NCBI GenBank assembly: GCA_015698045.1 | Contig: BLAL01000334.1 | Location: 372,001 to 436,000, forward strand | DNA: 64,000 bases | Origin: Rhizophagus clarus | Taxonomy: Eukaryota > Glomeromycota > Glomeromycetes > Glomerales > Glomeraceae | Direction of reading: 5' to 3' | Shown here: positions 36,945-49,585 of the stretch, in pieces | How positions within the stretch are numbered: the stretch's first letter is position 1 | How the letters are laid out: each line of letters opens with the position of its first letter | Made by a program: the position numbers and the translations under genes | Notes under the pieces: model-generated | Told to the model about the DNA's origin: nothing | The model's database searches: none | Seen by the model: only the letters and a program-made list of their open reading frames with translations

Positions 36945-37258
36945 GGTCTGTCCTAGTAAAAATTTTGACAACTAGGACAACTAAGATGGGAACTAGGACA
37001 GGTTTTGATATGGAGAGAAGAGTTTTTTTCTTTGATTTAACTTGTTCTTTTATATTACGTCCTAGTTGTCCTAGTTATCCTAGTAAAAATATAATTATCA
37101 AAACTCTAGAAAAAAATCGTAACTTTTTCTATGCTATATATATAATATATGTATGCTATATGTATGCTATATATCGATATGTCTATAGGTAAAAAAATAT
37201 AAAAAAAAGGTAAAGACATCTGAAATTTACCAGGACAACTAGGACAGCTAGGACAGAC
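36945..37258. mobile_element. MITE-like element with CTAGGACA motifs
   Basis: GTCTGTCCTAG near 36946 is inverted as CTAGGACAGAC near 37246-37256. Subterminal copies of ACAACTAGGACA occur in both arms and again at 37325-37345, just outside, suggesting a second partial copy. No coding capacity. Confidence 0.5.
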
Positions 37259-37355
37259 TATTTTTTTCCCTTTTATTCATCTTAGAATTACCATCTAGCT
37301 ATATTTTATTCGTCCTAGAAAATTTTGACAACTAGGACAGAAACTAAGATAGAAA

Positions 37356-37646
37356 CTAGGATGGAATTTTTAGAACAGTTTGTTGGGATTTATTCTCAAT
37401 TTTTGCAAGCCTTTTCCAATGATAATGTTCTCTTGATTTATGTTTTTTTGCATGCGTATCGCAATAGTCATATTTGGATCTTGAATTCTCTTCACACCCA
37501 ACTTCTTTGTAAGAAACTTGCCTAGATTTCTGATGGGCTTTACATTCAGATGGATGATAGCATCTCTGGTTGCACACTTCTTTAGTTCTAAGAATATATG
37601 GACAATAATAAAAATTCCAGGGTATCACCTTTTTTTCACCTTCCAT
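37356..37646 (-). CDS. Cys/His-rich small protein
   Basis: A 96-residue ORF with CPYILRTKEVCNQRC, then HPSECKAH and a second half with CEENSRSKYDYCDTHAKKH. The order C-x9-C-x(n)-P-x-E-C-x2-H is shared with the ORF at 10733-11071. It lies 118 bp upstream of, and divergent from, the polymerase pseudogene, so it is likely part of the same kind of element. Probably zinc binding; function unknown. No internal stop, unlike its neighbour. Confidence 0.45.
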   Translation of the reverse strand: MEGEKKVIPWNFYYCPYILRTKEVCNQRCYHPSECKAHQKSRQVSYKEVGCEENSRSKYDYCDTHAKKHKSREHYHWKRLAKIENKSQQTVLKIPS

Positions 37647-37763
37647 TTGTATGTATCAATTAATAATATCGGGGAATTATTTTCATTTTAAACTTTTTTC
37701 TTACGAATAATATATCTCAAGTTTTGGTATAGCTATAAATTATCTTAAATTGCTTGAGAAAAA

Positions 37764-40700
37764 ATGATCCAATCTGAGCTTTCAGAGTTCCTCTCTGATA
37801 CGTCCACCCTACTTTTTTACCCAGAGGCTGAAAAAGATAAAATGGAAGCCCAAGTGATTCACTATTTCAGTGAAAATTACTTGAATGGCATTCCAACTTA
37901 AAATGATATAGTTGCAGAAAATGATGGAGGTTTAACAGCAATTCTTGATAATACTTTATCCAATTACCGAGAGATCCCTTTCATGGCCGTTGATTTTGGA
38001 GGGTCATTAGAAAAAATAGGAGAAAAGAACTGTTACATTTTGCGTCTTTACGGTTCTCTTATTAATGGTCAAAAAGCAGTAGTTACCCTTATAGGAATCT
38101 GAGTATTCTTTGATATTTGTGTACCTGAGAAGGAATCTGTGGACGACTTTAAGATAAAAATAGATAAAATTCTATGTAGTACTATAAACGCTTATAAAAT
38201 AGAACCTATCAAGACCTTTCCTTTCCACGGTTATCATACAAAAATAAAGTTATATTTACGAGTTTTTACGCATGGTACTGGAAATAGAAAGAAAGCCCTT
38301 CAAGCCATCCAAGATAATGATTTCAAAACTGCATCAGATGATATATCCTCATTTCACTGTAAAATAGCTAGAGAAAATGGAATTGCAATTTCTGGTTGGT
38401 CCATGATGAGCAAGTATTGCTGCAGAAAACATCCTCAATATACATACAATTTTCACGTTTCTGTAAATTATTTTCGAGTAGTAGAAGATCTAAAAATGAT
38501 AAATGACCGTTTTCTGTTTTCAGTACTCATAAGAGATCATATGCCTATCCTCACGTGAGATATAGAGACGCAATCACGAGAGCTGAGAGAATTTGCTAAA
38601 GTATATAATAAAGAGGATAATATATTTATGATTTGCATGACCTTGCATTAGAAAGATGATCCAAAACTGCTAAAACAAATTGTCTCATTGATCTTGAAAC
38701 TGCACTAGACCTGCGATCGATAACAGTTGTATGTGAAAATCAGTTAAATTTACTAAAGACATTTGCGTTATGCTGGAGAGCCTTTCAACCTGATATCCAG
38801 CTTAGTTTTAATAATTCTAATTATAATTGGCCATTCATTGTAAAAAGAGCTTCTAGACTTAATCTTTTCGAATGGATGTAGATGCAGATGACGGGAGACT
38901 TTAAATCATCTGAAGAAATTCAAAAATGGAATTATTATGGAAAGATAGGGGTAAACTCTAAAAATACTTTTCAAAAGAAAAAAGGTGTTACTGATAATGA
39001 GAAGGAAGAAGAGTTCAGGGTACAGCCAATCAAGGTTAAAATTTATCCAGAGGAAGATTTCATTTCCATTTTTCTTAAAATATCAGGCTGTGTGCCAATT
39101 GACGTACGTGTATGTTTTAAGAAACTCTACCCTCATGCAGAAGTAGACAAGAAAAGCTTGCTTGTGTTTTACTTAAAAAAATGTGGACTTGGTGGTAAAG
39201 CGGATATGCCATACAACAAAATGTGAAGGATCTATTCAGAAGCAAAAGTAAATGCTTCTCAAAGAGAATTGCATTCTTCTATAGGCATGCATGAAGTAGC
39301 ATATTATTGCGTTATAGACGCATTGCATTGTCAGAAGCTTATGGTTAAGAAAAATGTAATTAATGACTATAGGGAGGTTGTTTCTATAGCTTACGTATCA
39401 TTATTTGACTCGCACTACTGTGCAAATGGAATGAGAGTACGAAACCTTTTAGGTGCTTATGCTTTTAAACATGATATACTATTTAACATAAAGATAACCA
39501 AAAATATAAAAAAGGGTAAGTACCCTAACGCATATGTGTTTTCATCTAAAAAGGGGATTGAAAGAAGAAGACCTGTAACAGGGCTGGATTTCGCTTCATT
39601 ATACCCAGTTTCATGATGACTTTTAATTTCTCTCCAGATAAAATAATATTAACACATAGAGAGGCTGTCACTGTACAATAAAATGGAAACAACTTGCATA
39701 AATTTGAGTTTTTATTTAATAACCACATTATCCAGACTTGGACTGTAAGACATGATAATCAATTTGAGAAGAAGGGCTTATATCCTGTCATGCTAGAGGA
39801 TTTGTACAACAAGAGAGTAGAGCTTAAAGTTCAGTTCGCCTCATTAGGAAAGAAAAAGGAGCGTCTTGGAAAAATAATAAGTTTAGCTAAAGAAAGAGGT
39901 AAAAGGATTCCAGAGAACTTAATTTTAGAATATTCATTTGTATGCTTTGATTGTGATTATTTAGATTTGAAATAGAGAGCTTTGAAGGTATATATGAACA
40001 CTTTTTATAGGGAAGCAGATAACTCAATATCTCCAATCTATCTTCTCAAATTAGCTGGAGGAACCACTTTAGCTAGAAAATACAACCTTAATCTTGTTGT
40101 GGAATTCGTATCTGAAAAAGGTTTTGGAATAAAATATGGGGATACTGATTCTTTGTATCTTACATGCCCAGATAAGTATTATAAAAAATGTGATAGAGTT
40201 TTTAATGAAGGAAAGCTTTCTAAAGAGGAATACTGGGCTGAAATGGTTAATATTACCATGGGTGTGATGAAAAAGTTGCGTGATCAAGTAAATGCTTATC
40301 TTAGGATAAAAAATGGCATATCTTATCTTAAGATGGTATACAAAGAGGTATTATTTCCCGTCTGCTTTACCGGCAAGAAAAAATACTTTGGTGTACCACA
40401 TAAAGGGATTGTCAATTTCAGGCTGGATGATCTTTTTAGAAAAGAAATTGATACTGTAAAGCAAGGCCAGTCCCAGCTTTTTAAATTCATTGGGAAAAAA
40501 ATTATGTGGGAAGCTATGGATATAAATAATATGCATTTAATTCATAAAATTGTTGAAGATACTCTCAGAGAGGCCAAACATAAGCAATAAGATTTTGATG
40601 ATTTTATTGTAATGGCTACATGAAAGTCTAAGAAAAAAAATCTTTGCGTCCATTACTTTATAAAACGGATGAGAGAAAAAAATGAGAGGATTTCTGATCC

Positions 40701-41025
40701 TAGCGAATGGTTTAGTTATTTAGTTGTCAAAGGCCCACCTCTCTATAATGAAAAGGACTGAAAGGAACCGTATAGAATTGAAGATTATATGGAGTATACA
40801 GACATCGCAAAAGAGCTTAATATGGAAATAGACATCAACTACTATTTAGAAAAAACAGTGGGAATATGCGCACGCTTTATTAACGAAAATGATAAATAAC
40901 AACCACCATCTTCACATAAAATTATGCAACTCAAAGATTCAGATGAGAAAGAAAAGCAGATCGACACTTATTTCCAGGATGAGACAAAAAAATGGCTTAA
41001 AAAATATATAAAAGACTTACAATAA
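37764..41025 (+). pseudogene. family-B DNA polymerase, heavily mutated
   Basis: Replicative DNA polymerase with 3'-5' exonuclease, about 1,080 codons in its original length. Exo I DIE at 38559-38567 (preceded by TGA), Exo II as [10 protein letters not shown] near 38810-38840, Exo III YCVIDA near 39305-39325; motif A DFASLYP at 39587-39607; motif B region KVYMNTFYR at 39985-40011; motif C YGDTDS at 40135-40152. Stops include TAA near 37900, TGA near 38100 and at 38556, TAG near 39974 and TAA near 40588, and there are frameshifts near 38650-38700, between 39226 and 39269 and at 39605. In motif B the usual Gly of the FYG core is Arg (AGG). It cannot make an active enzyme. The type is that of large DNA viruses and self-replicating transposons, and it is common in Rhizophagus by my recollection. 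Confidence 0.8.
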
Positions 41026-41610
41026 ACTTTTTAGGTATTTCAATGTTTCAGTTCACAAAGTGAACCATAGACAATATCATTGAACTATATTACTAAGTAT
41101 TCTTAGTGAAATGTGGCAATTTCAATTAAGAAACTTAGTGGTTTCAGAGAGACCCGCTTTGCATAATAATATTTATATATATTTTTTTCTACAATAATAC
41201 TGGCTAACTTCAATTTCTATATTCAATCTGGTCATGAGGTGACCTCTTCTGACCTCTGATTATATAACCTGACCTCAGATATGCCCAGAGATGTAAATCG
41301 CTAGTCTGAATGTATCAGTCACTTTTTTTTCATATATTCCATATTTTTTTTCCAACCATGATCCATATAATTACAATAAGTAGTAAGGTAAGTATGGTAT
41401 ACGTTATCAATGGTGACATCAAGGAGCTCGCAATGATAGGAGCAATCACCAGTAGAGGTACCGCTTCTGTATCATCTATAGAAATTATTTGGGATGAAGG
41501 ATTAAGAGTGAAAGGTTGCAATGAATCATTCATAGGTGAAAGTGAAGTATCTACTTCATTATGCGAAGCACCTCTTAGCTTTTTCTTTAACGCTAACTAA
41601 TGATGATCAT
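41026..41610. other. gene-free flank of the polymerase pseudogene
   Basis: Contains GGTTTCAGAGAGACCC-like and repeated TGACCTC words (41230-41280), which may be part of the element's end. An 80-96-residue ORF at 41310-41600 has no recognisable motif and is not called as a gene. Confidence 0.4.
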
Positions 41611-41765
41611 CAGTCTTAGAAGACTGCAGTCCTACGGTCCTACACCTTAAAAAGACGGACTGGTTCGTCTTGATGTAGGACTGCAGTTTTTCAGTTCTGT
41701 ATCACATATAATAAGACCGTCGGTCTTTTTAAGGACCGCAGTCTTTTCAGGACCGATCAGTCTTT
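41611..41765. repeat. cluster of four nested hairpins
   Basis: CAGTCTT-AG-AAGACTG (41611-41626); ACTGCAGTCCTAC (41623-41635) with its exact inverse at 41675-41687; AAGACG/CGTCTT (41651-41670); AAGACCG-T-CGGTCTT (41713-41727). All share the word GGAC/GTCC or GACTG, so the cluster is repeated and structured. Could be an element terminus. Confidence 0.6.
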
Positions 41766-42059
41766 CCCTTTTTTACAAATAAAAAACTTTTTCTTTTTTT
41801 CCTTTATTTTTTAAAAAATAATGATTGCAAATAAATTACCAAATTTCAAGGTGCATAAATATATGTAACTTAAATTATTTTAAATTAATAAATTAGGGTA
41901 TTTTTTTCAAAAAAATATAGGCGTATAAGTGGAAAAAAATGATTATCATTATTTTATTTGTTTGTAATTTCAAAATTGGTCGGTCTTTATAAAAAAAATC
42001 ATGTTTTTATAATAATATTCTCATATTCTTATTTTTTATTTGCTAATTTTACTCATATA

Positions 42060-42700
42060 TAAAATAAATTTTGGACAAATGAAATTACCTTTTTATGTTT
42101 AAGTAAATTGTTCAGCAGTTGTAAAAAGTATTTGTATTTCAATTTTTATGATTCTAAGTATAATATTTGTGAAGATAATTATATTTTTTAAACAGTACTA
42201 ACTTCAAAAAATTTTTTTTCTCTTTTAACTTCAGGACGTAATAACATCACTTTGGTCAAATGAAATTACTTTTTTATGTTTAAAAAGTTGTTCAGTGATA
42301 TCGAATCTACCTGTGTATAAATTTTTATAATGATTGGACTAATATTTGTGAAGTATTGGCTATTTTTGTATTATCAATTTTTTTGCAAAACCTATTTTGT
42401 AATTTCGGAGTATGATTTCACCACTTTGGTCAAATGAAATTGCCTTTTCCTGCTTAAGTAAAGTTGTTCAGCAAGGTCGAATCTACTTATAATAAAAATT
42501 TTAGAATTATTGGATTAATATTTGTGGAATGCAACCAACTTTTGTACTTTTTATTATTTATCGTTTAAGTGATTTTAATTTTAGAATGTAATTTTTTTTA
42601 TTTTAAATCAACTTGTTAACTTTAAAAAGTTGTTCATAAGGGTTGGCAATAATTTATATTTTAATTTTTATGAATCTAAATACAATAATATTTATAAAAA
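42060..42700. repeat. about 180-bp tandem repeat, 3-4 copies
   Basis: Copies begin near 42068, 42250 and 42430, each with TTGG(A/T)CAAATGAAATTACC, then GTTCAGCAG-like and TAATATTTGTGAAG; a decayed fourth copy starts near 42600. AT-rich and non-coding. Confidence 0.6.
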
Positions 42701-42829
42701 ATTCCAAATTTTAAAACTATTTTTAAAATAGTAATAGTATATTAATATTATATTAATATTAATTAAAATTAAAAATTCCCAAGTTGTATATTATTTTATA
42801 TTATTAATTTATTAATATTTAGTGAATTA

Positions 42830-44255
42830 ATTTCACAATTTTTTTTGCAATGATATAAAAAATTAATTTACTATTACTATATACTGTATATATTTATTAT
42901 AATTAAATTATCTTTTTATATTTAAATAAAGTTATATATGTCAGAAAAAAAATTGCTTAGCAGAATAAAAAATTCAAAGGTTATAATAAGAGTTTGCTTA
43001 GCAGAACTTAAAATAATTTGCTTATTGATCATAGTAAATTTTGAAATTTTTATCTGACCTATATATATATTGTTTGGAGTCCTACTCTATCAATATTAAT
43101 GCTACAAATATGCAACACATATCATTGGAATCCTCTCAATGAGCTGAATCCAAGTATCCAACTGTGTAAAAATCATAAAAATCAGATTACTAGATGTGAA
43201 GATCATTAACTTAAATTTTAATATTATTGTTTACTATAAAAATTACATGACTATAATATAATTTTGGCTATTTCAACTTTTGGAGGGGTCCAGGTTGAAA
43301 TCATTTTGACCATTTTGACTATTTTAGAGGTTAAAATTAACCAATTTTGATTTCATGTATAGGTGTATGATGCATGCATTAAAACCAAAAAGGATATAAT
43401 CAATAATTGAAAGCGGTCTAATGGAATTCCAGAGATCGCCATTAAGATCAACATTCCAATATCCTTCAATTCTTCACTAAGTCTAGCAAGAGAGCAAGAA
43501 AAAAATACTAAATGTCAAAATATTAAAAATGAGTTAGTAAAATCCATCCAAAAAGTATAAAACTACCAAACAACCACTAATGAAAAGCAACACAACGACC
43601 AGTTTGTAAAAAAACATTAACTGATAACTGGCCTATTTATTAGATAAAATTACTAAGCTATTTCACAATCTTTAGTACAAAGCTTTATCTAAAAGTAAAT
43701 TCTAGTTTAAAAAACTCAGCTTCTCCAGACAAAATAATGGTGTTCAGGTAGCTGGCAAGTATAGGAAATTTTCCATTATGCGTTAAAAACTTTTTCACAA
43801 ATACTGAGCAAACATAAAAAATTGGTAACAAATCCAAAACATGAACCAAAAACTCTAGAACATCTGTGTTTTTTGATTTCAAACATTTTACATAGACTGA
43901 TAGATTAGTTCCATAGCAAAAAAAACCTCTTTACTTATTAAAGGCTAAAAGATAAAAAAAACTGACTTTTTACTTCTAAACTTCTTAAAAAAACAGACTT
44001 AATGATCAATAGAAAGAGTACTCTCTCTATTTTATTTTAATTTTTATAATAAATTATATTATAAATATAAATTTATAAATTATTTATAAAAGTTTTTACA
44101 TATGTCATAAAATGAGTTGCTTAGTAATATAAAATTTACGATGTTATAATAAAATTTTGCTATGTAGAGTTTAAAATAATTTACTTATTGATCATAATAA
44201 AAAATTTGGATTTTAATATAATCTATATATATATTATTCAGGATCCTCTTATTAC
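42830..44255. repeat. pair of about 220-bp direct repeats, AT-rich
   Basis: The segments near 42900-43095 and 44060-44255 share AATTTGCTTA / TTTACTTA then TTGATCATA.TAAA and a TATATATATT near GGA.TCCT, in the same orientation about 1.15 kb apart. They might be LTR-like, but I see no primer-binding site or coding sequence between them. The sequence between, including a 65-residue minus ORF at 43685-43882, is not supported as coding. Confidence 0.35.
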
Positions 44256-44605
44256 TGCACCAGGTATTAGTTTTGTCTATGATCAGAAAGAGTTTTCCCT
44301 ATATTAAATAATTTGTTATAGTATTAATGAATTTTTTATAATAAAAATCTGATTGGTTTAGATACTTACTTTGTTATATTGAAGTATAATTATACTATAA
44401 AATATTTTTTAATAATTAAATATTTTAAAAGAATACAAAGTAAAATTATGAAATAAGAAAAATTGGTAAAATCATTAATAAATTTAAAATTTTGTGAGAA
44501 GATCTTTATTAGAATAAGTAGAATTCTGATTGTAAATGCTATCTAAATCCAGAATAATTTAGAATTATAATAGCTCAAATATATAAATTCAAATTATTTT
44601 ATATA

Positions 44606-44706
44606 TAAATTTTGCAATTTGTACATTTGGAATTTGGAAATTATGGCAGTTAAAATATATAAATTAATTTGGAATTTATGTAAAATAATTTGAGTGGTAT
44701 CTATAG
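44606..44706. mobile_element. half-copy of the 21.45-kb MITE
   Basis: About 100 bp that match the reverse complement of 21452-21550 at about 90 percent by eye, ending GTGGTATCTATAG. Only one arm is well kept; the other (44580-44605) is eroded. Confidence 0.6.
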
Positions 44707-44937
44707 TCCTGATATATTTATAGAATACTAAGAATAATTAGATTTATTTTCATTAAACTTAAATAAGTATTATATTATTTAATAAATTAAATTATACAGA
44801 ATCAATTTCTAATATATTATTTTTTATTAAACTTAATAAATAAAACCAAAAACTTAATCTAAAAATTAAAATTTTAGAGTTATTTTAATATATAATAAAA
44901 AAAAATTGATATGCTTCCTAAGATTGAAAAGTCTATA

Positions 44938-45423
44938 CAGTCAGACCTCCATACAATTACATCCTATATAGTCGACATCTCTATATAAGAATCCAATTTT
45001 GTGAAACTGATTTTTACTTAATTAATTTACCTCTTTATAATTACAATTCAGTTATAATCACTATCACTATATGATCCATAACATACATATTATTTTTACT
45101 AGTAATTAAACCTCTTTATAGTCACTATAATTTCAGTTAGATCATAATTTCAGCCAAAATTATAAAAAAATTTCCCTTTTTAGAATGTAGATTATAAGAA
45201 ATTTTCAAAATTATTTTTTATAAAATGATTATCACCCAAAATTATGTAATTCATGTGATTTATAATTTTATAATTTATAATTCAGGCCAAAACTAAGATA
45301 ATTTTAATAATTTTTATTTCTGATTTCTGATAAAAAAAATTATATACTATATATACAGTCACATCTCTATACAATTACCAGTTAAGGGTATAATCAACTT
45401 GGTGATTATATAGAGGTCTGACT
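44938..45423. mobile_element. about 486-bp mariner-like non-autonomous element
   Basis: It begins CAGTCAGACCTCCATACAAT next to TA and ends, on the minus strand, TAGTCAGACCTCTATATAAT next to TA. A further CAGTCACATCTCTATACAAT near 45358 suggests a nested or duplicated end. 45424-45842 is AT-rich, with the promoter of the next gene in its last part. Confidence 0.6.
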
Positions 45424-45842
45424 ATATAGGATTTTAAAACTTAATAAAATTCTAGAGCTATTATTCTAATATCAAAACTCCTATTTTCATATTGCATTAG
45501 TATTTTTAATAAAGTTTTATGTGATTTAAAAAAAAAAAATTATTAATTATTATCATGTATTTAAAATTAAAATTATTAAAATTTAATTTAATTAGTATGA
45601 AATAAAAAAAAATAAATTTAGATCTGCCATTGATAATTAATTAATAAACCGGAAATTGTGAAGGTTGTATTACATAATTTTCATGTGATTATCATCAATT
45701 TGTTTGGAATAAGATAAATAAATTATGAAATTCACTTGAAAGCCATATGTCATATGAAATCTCTGCAAATCATCTACCGAGATAAATAGACGAAATTTTG
45801 TTGAATCCACCAAACTTATTATTCCTGCAAATTATATTCAAA

Positions 45843-48800
45843 ATGTGGAGAACCTTCAATAGAAAGCACGTAGCCTATGCTAGTTTTGCGGCAATTACAG
45901 GAGGGACCTATTATCTTTATAATAGAGCAAAGCGCTTACAACCATATCAACAACGCCTTGCTACCATTTCACCGGAACTTTTTATGTCAGAAACGTATAC
46001 AGACGCGTTGAACACGATTCAACTTGAAGGTCTATCAGATAGACCACATACCTTATGGACTCCTCCTTCAAGAAAGGAAATGTTAAATATGCTCAATAAC
46101 GCCGAAAATAATGAACCACCTTTTGATATATTAATTATAGGCGGTGGAGCCACCGGATCAGGCACAGCTCTTGATGCTGCTACAAGAGGGCTGAAAGTTG
46201 CTTTAGTAGAAAGAGACGATTTTGCTTCCGGAACTTCCTCTCGGTCCACAAAACTTGTCCACGGTGGTGTTCGATATTTAGAGAAGGCCATAAAAGAATT
46301 AGATTATGAACAATTCAAGCTTGTAAAAGAGGCACTTCACGAACGTGCCACATTTTTGCATATTGCGCCATATATAAGTTATCAATTGCCAATTATGTTG
46401 CCTATATACAAGTATGATTTATCGATCTTTTTAAAAAATTTTTTTAATCGTAATTTAAATGGGATTGAATTCATAATATATTATTCATTATTTAAGGTGG
46501 TGGCAAGTCCCATATTTTTGGATTGGTTCGAAATGCTATGACATGCTTGCTGGTAGAGAGGCTGTGGAAAGTTCATACTTTCTGACACGTGGTAAAGCAC
46601 TTGAAGCTTTTCCATGGTTGAATAAAGACAAGCTAGTTGGTGCAATGGTTTATTATGACGGTTCGTAAAGTAATAGCTCAATTACTCAGTGTAATTGTTC
46701 TATGTTCCTAACTTCAATAAGAAATTGATATTTTTCGCTGCAGTGTCCGCGTAATCGGTAGATCATTGATGTCCATTCAACCCACCTTCATTCAGGTCAA
46801 CATAACGATGCACGTATGAATGTAGCAATTGCTTTAACAGCAATTTCACTTGGTGCCGTCGTCGCCAATCATGTGGAAGTAAAAAAGTTGGCGAAAAATG
46901 AAGAAGGCAAAGTTAGTGGTGCATATGTAAGAGACACTCTAACCGGAGAAGAATGGCTAATAAGAGCAAAAGGGGTTATAAATGCTACTGGTGCATTTAC
47001 AGGTATATTTATCCTAATTTTCATTTTACCTTTAAAGATGATTTCCAGATTATAATTTATAAATATAATTACACTATACATAGTTTCACTGTGAATCATA
47101 TTTACATTAGATTTCAAAAGTATATGCACAAGTTTACTTATAGCGCCAAAGGCGATTGAATGATATGAAAAAGTTTTAAACGACATTTGGAGGTGCGTCA
47201 GCTATCAACTGACGCAATCGTTTCCTAGGGCACATCATATATAAATAAAAAACCTAATCAATTTTTTTTTTTTAAATTTTAGACAATATTCGTTCGATGG
47301 ATGACCCCAGAATTGAAAATATTGTTGCTCCTTCTTCTGGCGTACACGTTACATTACCCAATTATTATAGTCCCCGAAAAATGGGTATGATTGATCCATC
47401 AACTTCTGATGGAAGAGTTATTTTTTTTTTGCCTTGGGAAGGGAATACTATTGCTGGTACAACTGATTCACCTACAGAACTGACATACAACCCAATGCCA
47501 AAAGAAGAAGAAATACAGTGGATATTGGACGAAATTAAGCGATACTTAAGCCCGGGTATATTTTTTTTCAATAAAAAAATTAAATAGATGGTATTTCTAT
47601 TTATTCAAGGTCTCATTTAATTTTGTTCAAATGTAGATATTAAGGTTCGTCGGGGTGATGTTTTAGCCGCATGGTCGGGGATAAGACCTTTAGTGCGTGA
47701 CCCTTATGCAAAAAATACTTCAGAGCTAGTACGGAGTCACATGATTTACGTTAGTGATTCTAATTTAATTACTATTGCTGGGGGTAAGTGGACAACTTAT
47801 CGCGCTATGGCTAAAGAAACGGTTGACAAAGCCATTGAGGTGTTAGGTAAGTAATATATATACGTGATTTTTTTTATTTACCTTGTAACTATAATAGTGA
47901 ACCTCTCATTTTTATGTGCCGTGAAAGGATTAAAACCTCAAAACGAATGCCTTACAGAAAAGGCTAGACTTATTGGCTCACACGGGTATTCAAAAACTAT
48001 GTTCATTAAGCTTATTCAGCAGTTTGGATTGGAAACAGAAGTAAGTTTCATGTTACAATATAAATAATTAGTTAAGTTAAATGTAATATTTCTTGCTTTT
48101 TGCATAGACCGCTCAACATTTGGTGAATAGCTATGGAGATCGCGCTTGGGCAGTTGCCGCATTATCTAAACCTACAGGCAAACGATGGCCAGTATTTGGA
48201 CAACGGATAAGTCCTTTCTATCCATATATTGAAGCTGAAGTACGTTATTCCGTTCGTCGAGAATATGCTTGTACTCTAGTGGTACGTAATTAAATCATGT
48301 TTGCAATGTTAAATAAATAATTAGGTTAGATTTTATATTCTGTTCCGATACTTTTTAGGATGTTATTGCACGTCGTACGAGATTATCCTTTCTTAATGCT
48401 CAAGCAACTCTTGAATCTATACCTCGAATTATTGAAATAATGAGTGAAGAACTTGGATGGTCTTCTGAACGACAAAATCAAGAGTTTGATAAAGCTGTCG
48501 AATTTTTGTTCACTATGGGATTACCTAAACCAAAGGAAAAATTAACTATAGACAAAGTTCGAATTGAATCCTCTAAACGTTCAGAGAATGGAGTTCTTTA
48601 TTCTCGTTCACAGTTTCAACCAGAGGAATTGGCTAGTTTTCAAAAGGTATTTTCAGATTTGGATATATCGGGTGATGGACGTATAAAGACAGCCGATTTA
48701 GAAAAAGCTTTAGTATTAGTAGAGTATTCTATACCAAAAGATACGTTAAAATCAATTGTTTCTGAAGCAAAATTTGATAAAAAGGATTCTATTGAATTTG

Positions 48801-48934
48801 AGGAATTTTTGGAAATTATGAGTAATTTAAAAGAGGCACAACTCGAGCGTGCATTTCCCGAGATAGTTGACTATCAAATAGGCAAGCATGAACAAAAGAG
48901 AATTCCAATTGAGAGATCATCTGGTGGTGTATAG
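45843..48934 (+). CDS. GUT2: mitochondrial FAD glycerol-3-phosphate dehydrogenase with EF-hand
   Basis: Oxidises glycerol 3-phosphate to dihydroxyacetone phosphate and passes electrons to quinone at the outer face of the inner mitochondrial membrane. Eight exons: 45843-46411, 46497-46660, 46796-47002, 47283-47555, 47637-47846, 47928-48040, 48108-48281, 48359-48934; 761 residues. Residues 1-25 are a basic presequence and a membrane helix. The FAD Rossmann motif IIGGGATGSGTALDA lies near 97-111, and SSRSTKLVHGGVRYLE follows. AGGKWTTYRAMA is the conserved late FAD-contact block. The C-terminus adds a calmodulin-like region: one canonical EF-hand loop DLDISGDGRIKT near 670-681 and a degenerate second one. 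Yeast Gut2 lacks this extension; animal GPD2 has it. The start is the ATG before WRTFNRK; all exon phases agree. Confidence 0.92.
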
Positions 48935-49585
48935 ATTTAATGAAATCATTAATTACTTCGAAGTTGTATATGTTGCATATGAAAATTAATTTTATGATGT
49001 CTCATTCCATTGATTATATATTCTTACATTATATATTTTTTAAAGTTATTAAATTGTTAAAATTGCTATATTAATAATAAATTATAAGTCTTTGTTTTTT
49101 CGTTAGTTTTTTTATGAAACCTTTATGGTGAATTATTTATAACGTCAATCGCTTTACCATTGATTTGTTTCAAATAATAAACTCAATAGCCAAGAGAGTA
49201 ATTTTATCTATTAAATGATGTAATGCATACGTAATAATAATAAATTCATGTCAAAAACAGCAATACCCTATTTTGCTGCATAATAAACTAGATCGGAATC
49301 CAAGTTCATCAGAATGAAAAATATTTTTTTTTTTTGTGACGATACTCAAGCAGTTATTTAACAGACATTTTAACCACTTGGAATTATGAATGGTTAACGT
49401 ATATAAGATATTAGTGAAGTTTGACAAATTCAAATGATATTTTTTTTTCTTTTTTAATTAAAGGGTACACGTATGTATTTCTTAAAAAAAATTTATAAAT
49501 ATTATCGAATTGAATTTCCTAAAGTATCAACGAGTTAAATGATGGAGGACCAACTAATAGTAATAATACGTCAAATAGTATTCCA
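48935..49585. other. intergenic without gene
   Basis: AT-rich 3' region of the dehydrogenase and short upstream region of the receptor-like gene. The 60-residue minus ORF at 49251-49433 has no coding character. Confidence 0.5.

Noticed and set aside
41310..41600. 96-residue plus ORF
   Set aside because: No recognisable domain, low support, and a 67-residue ORF on the opposite strand is equally good.
42830..44255. LTR retrotransposon between two direct repeats
   Set aside because: The repeats are diverged and AT-rich, with no coding remnant or primer-binding site between them.
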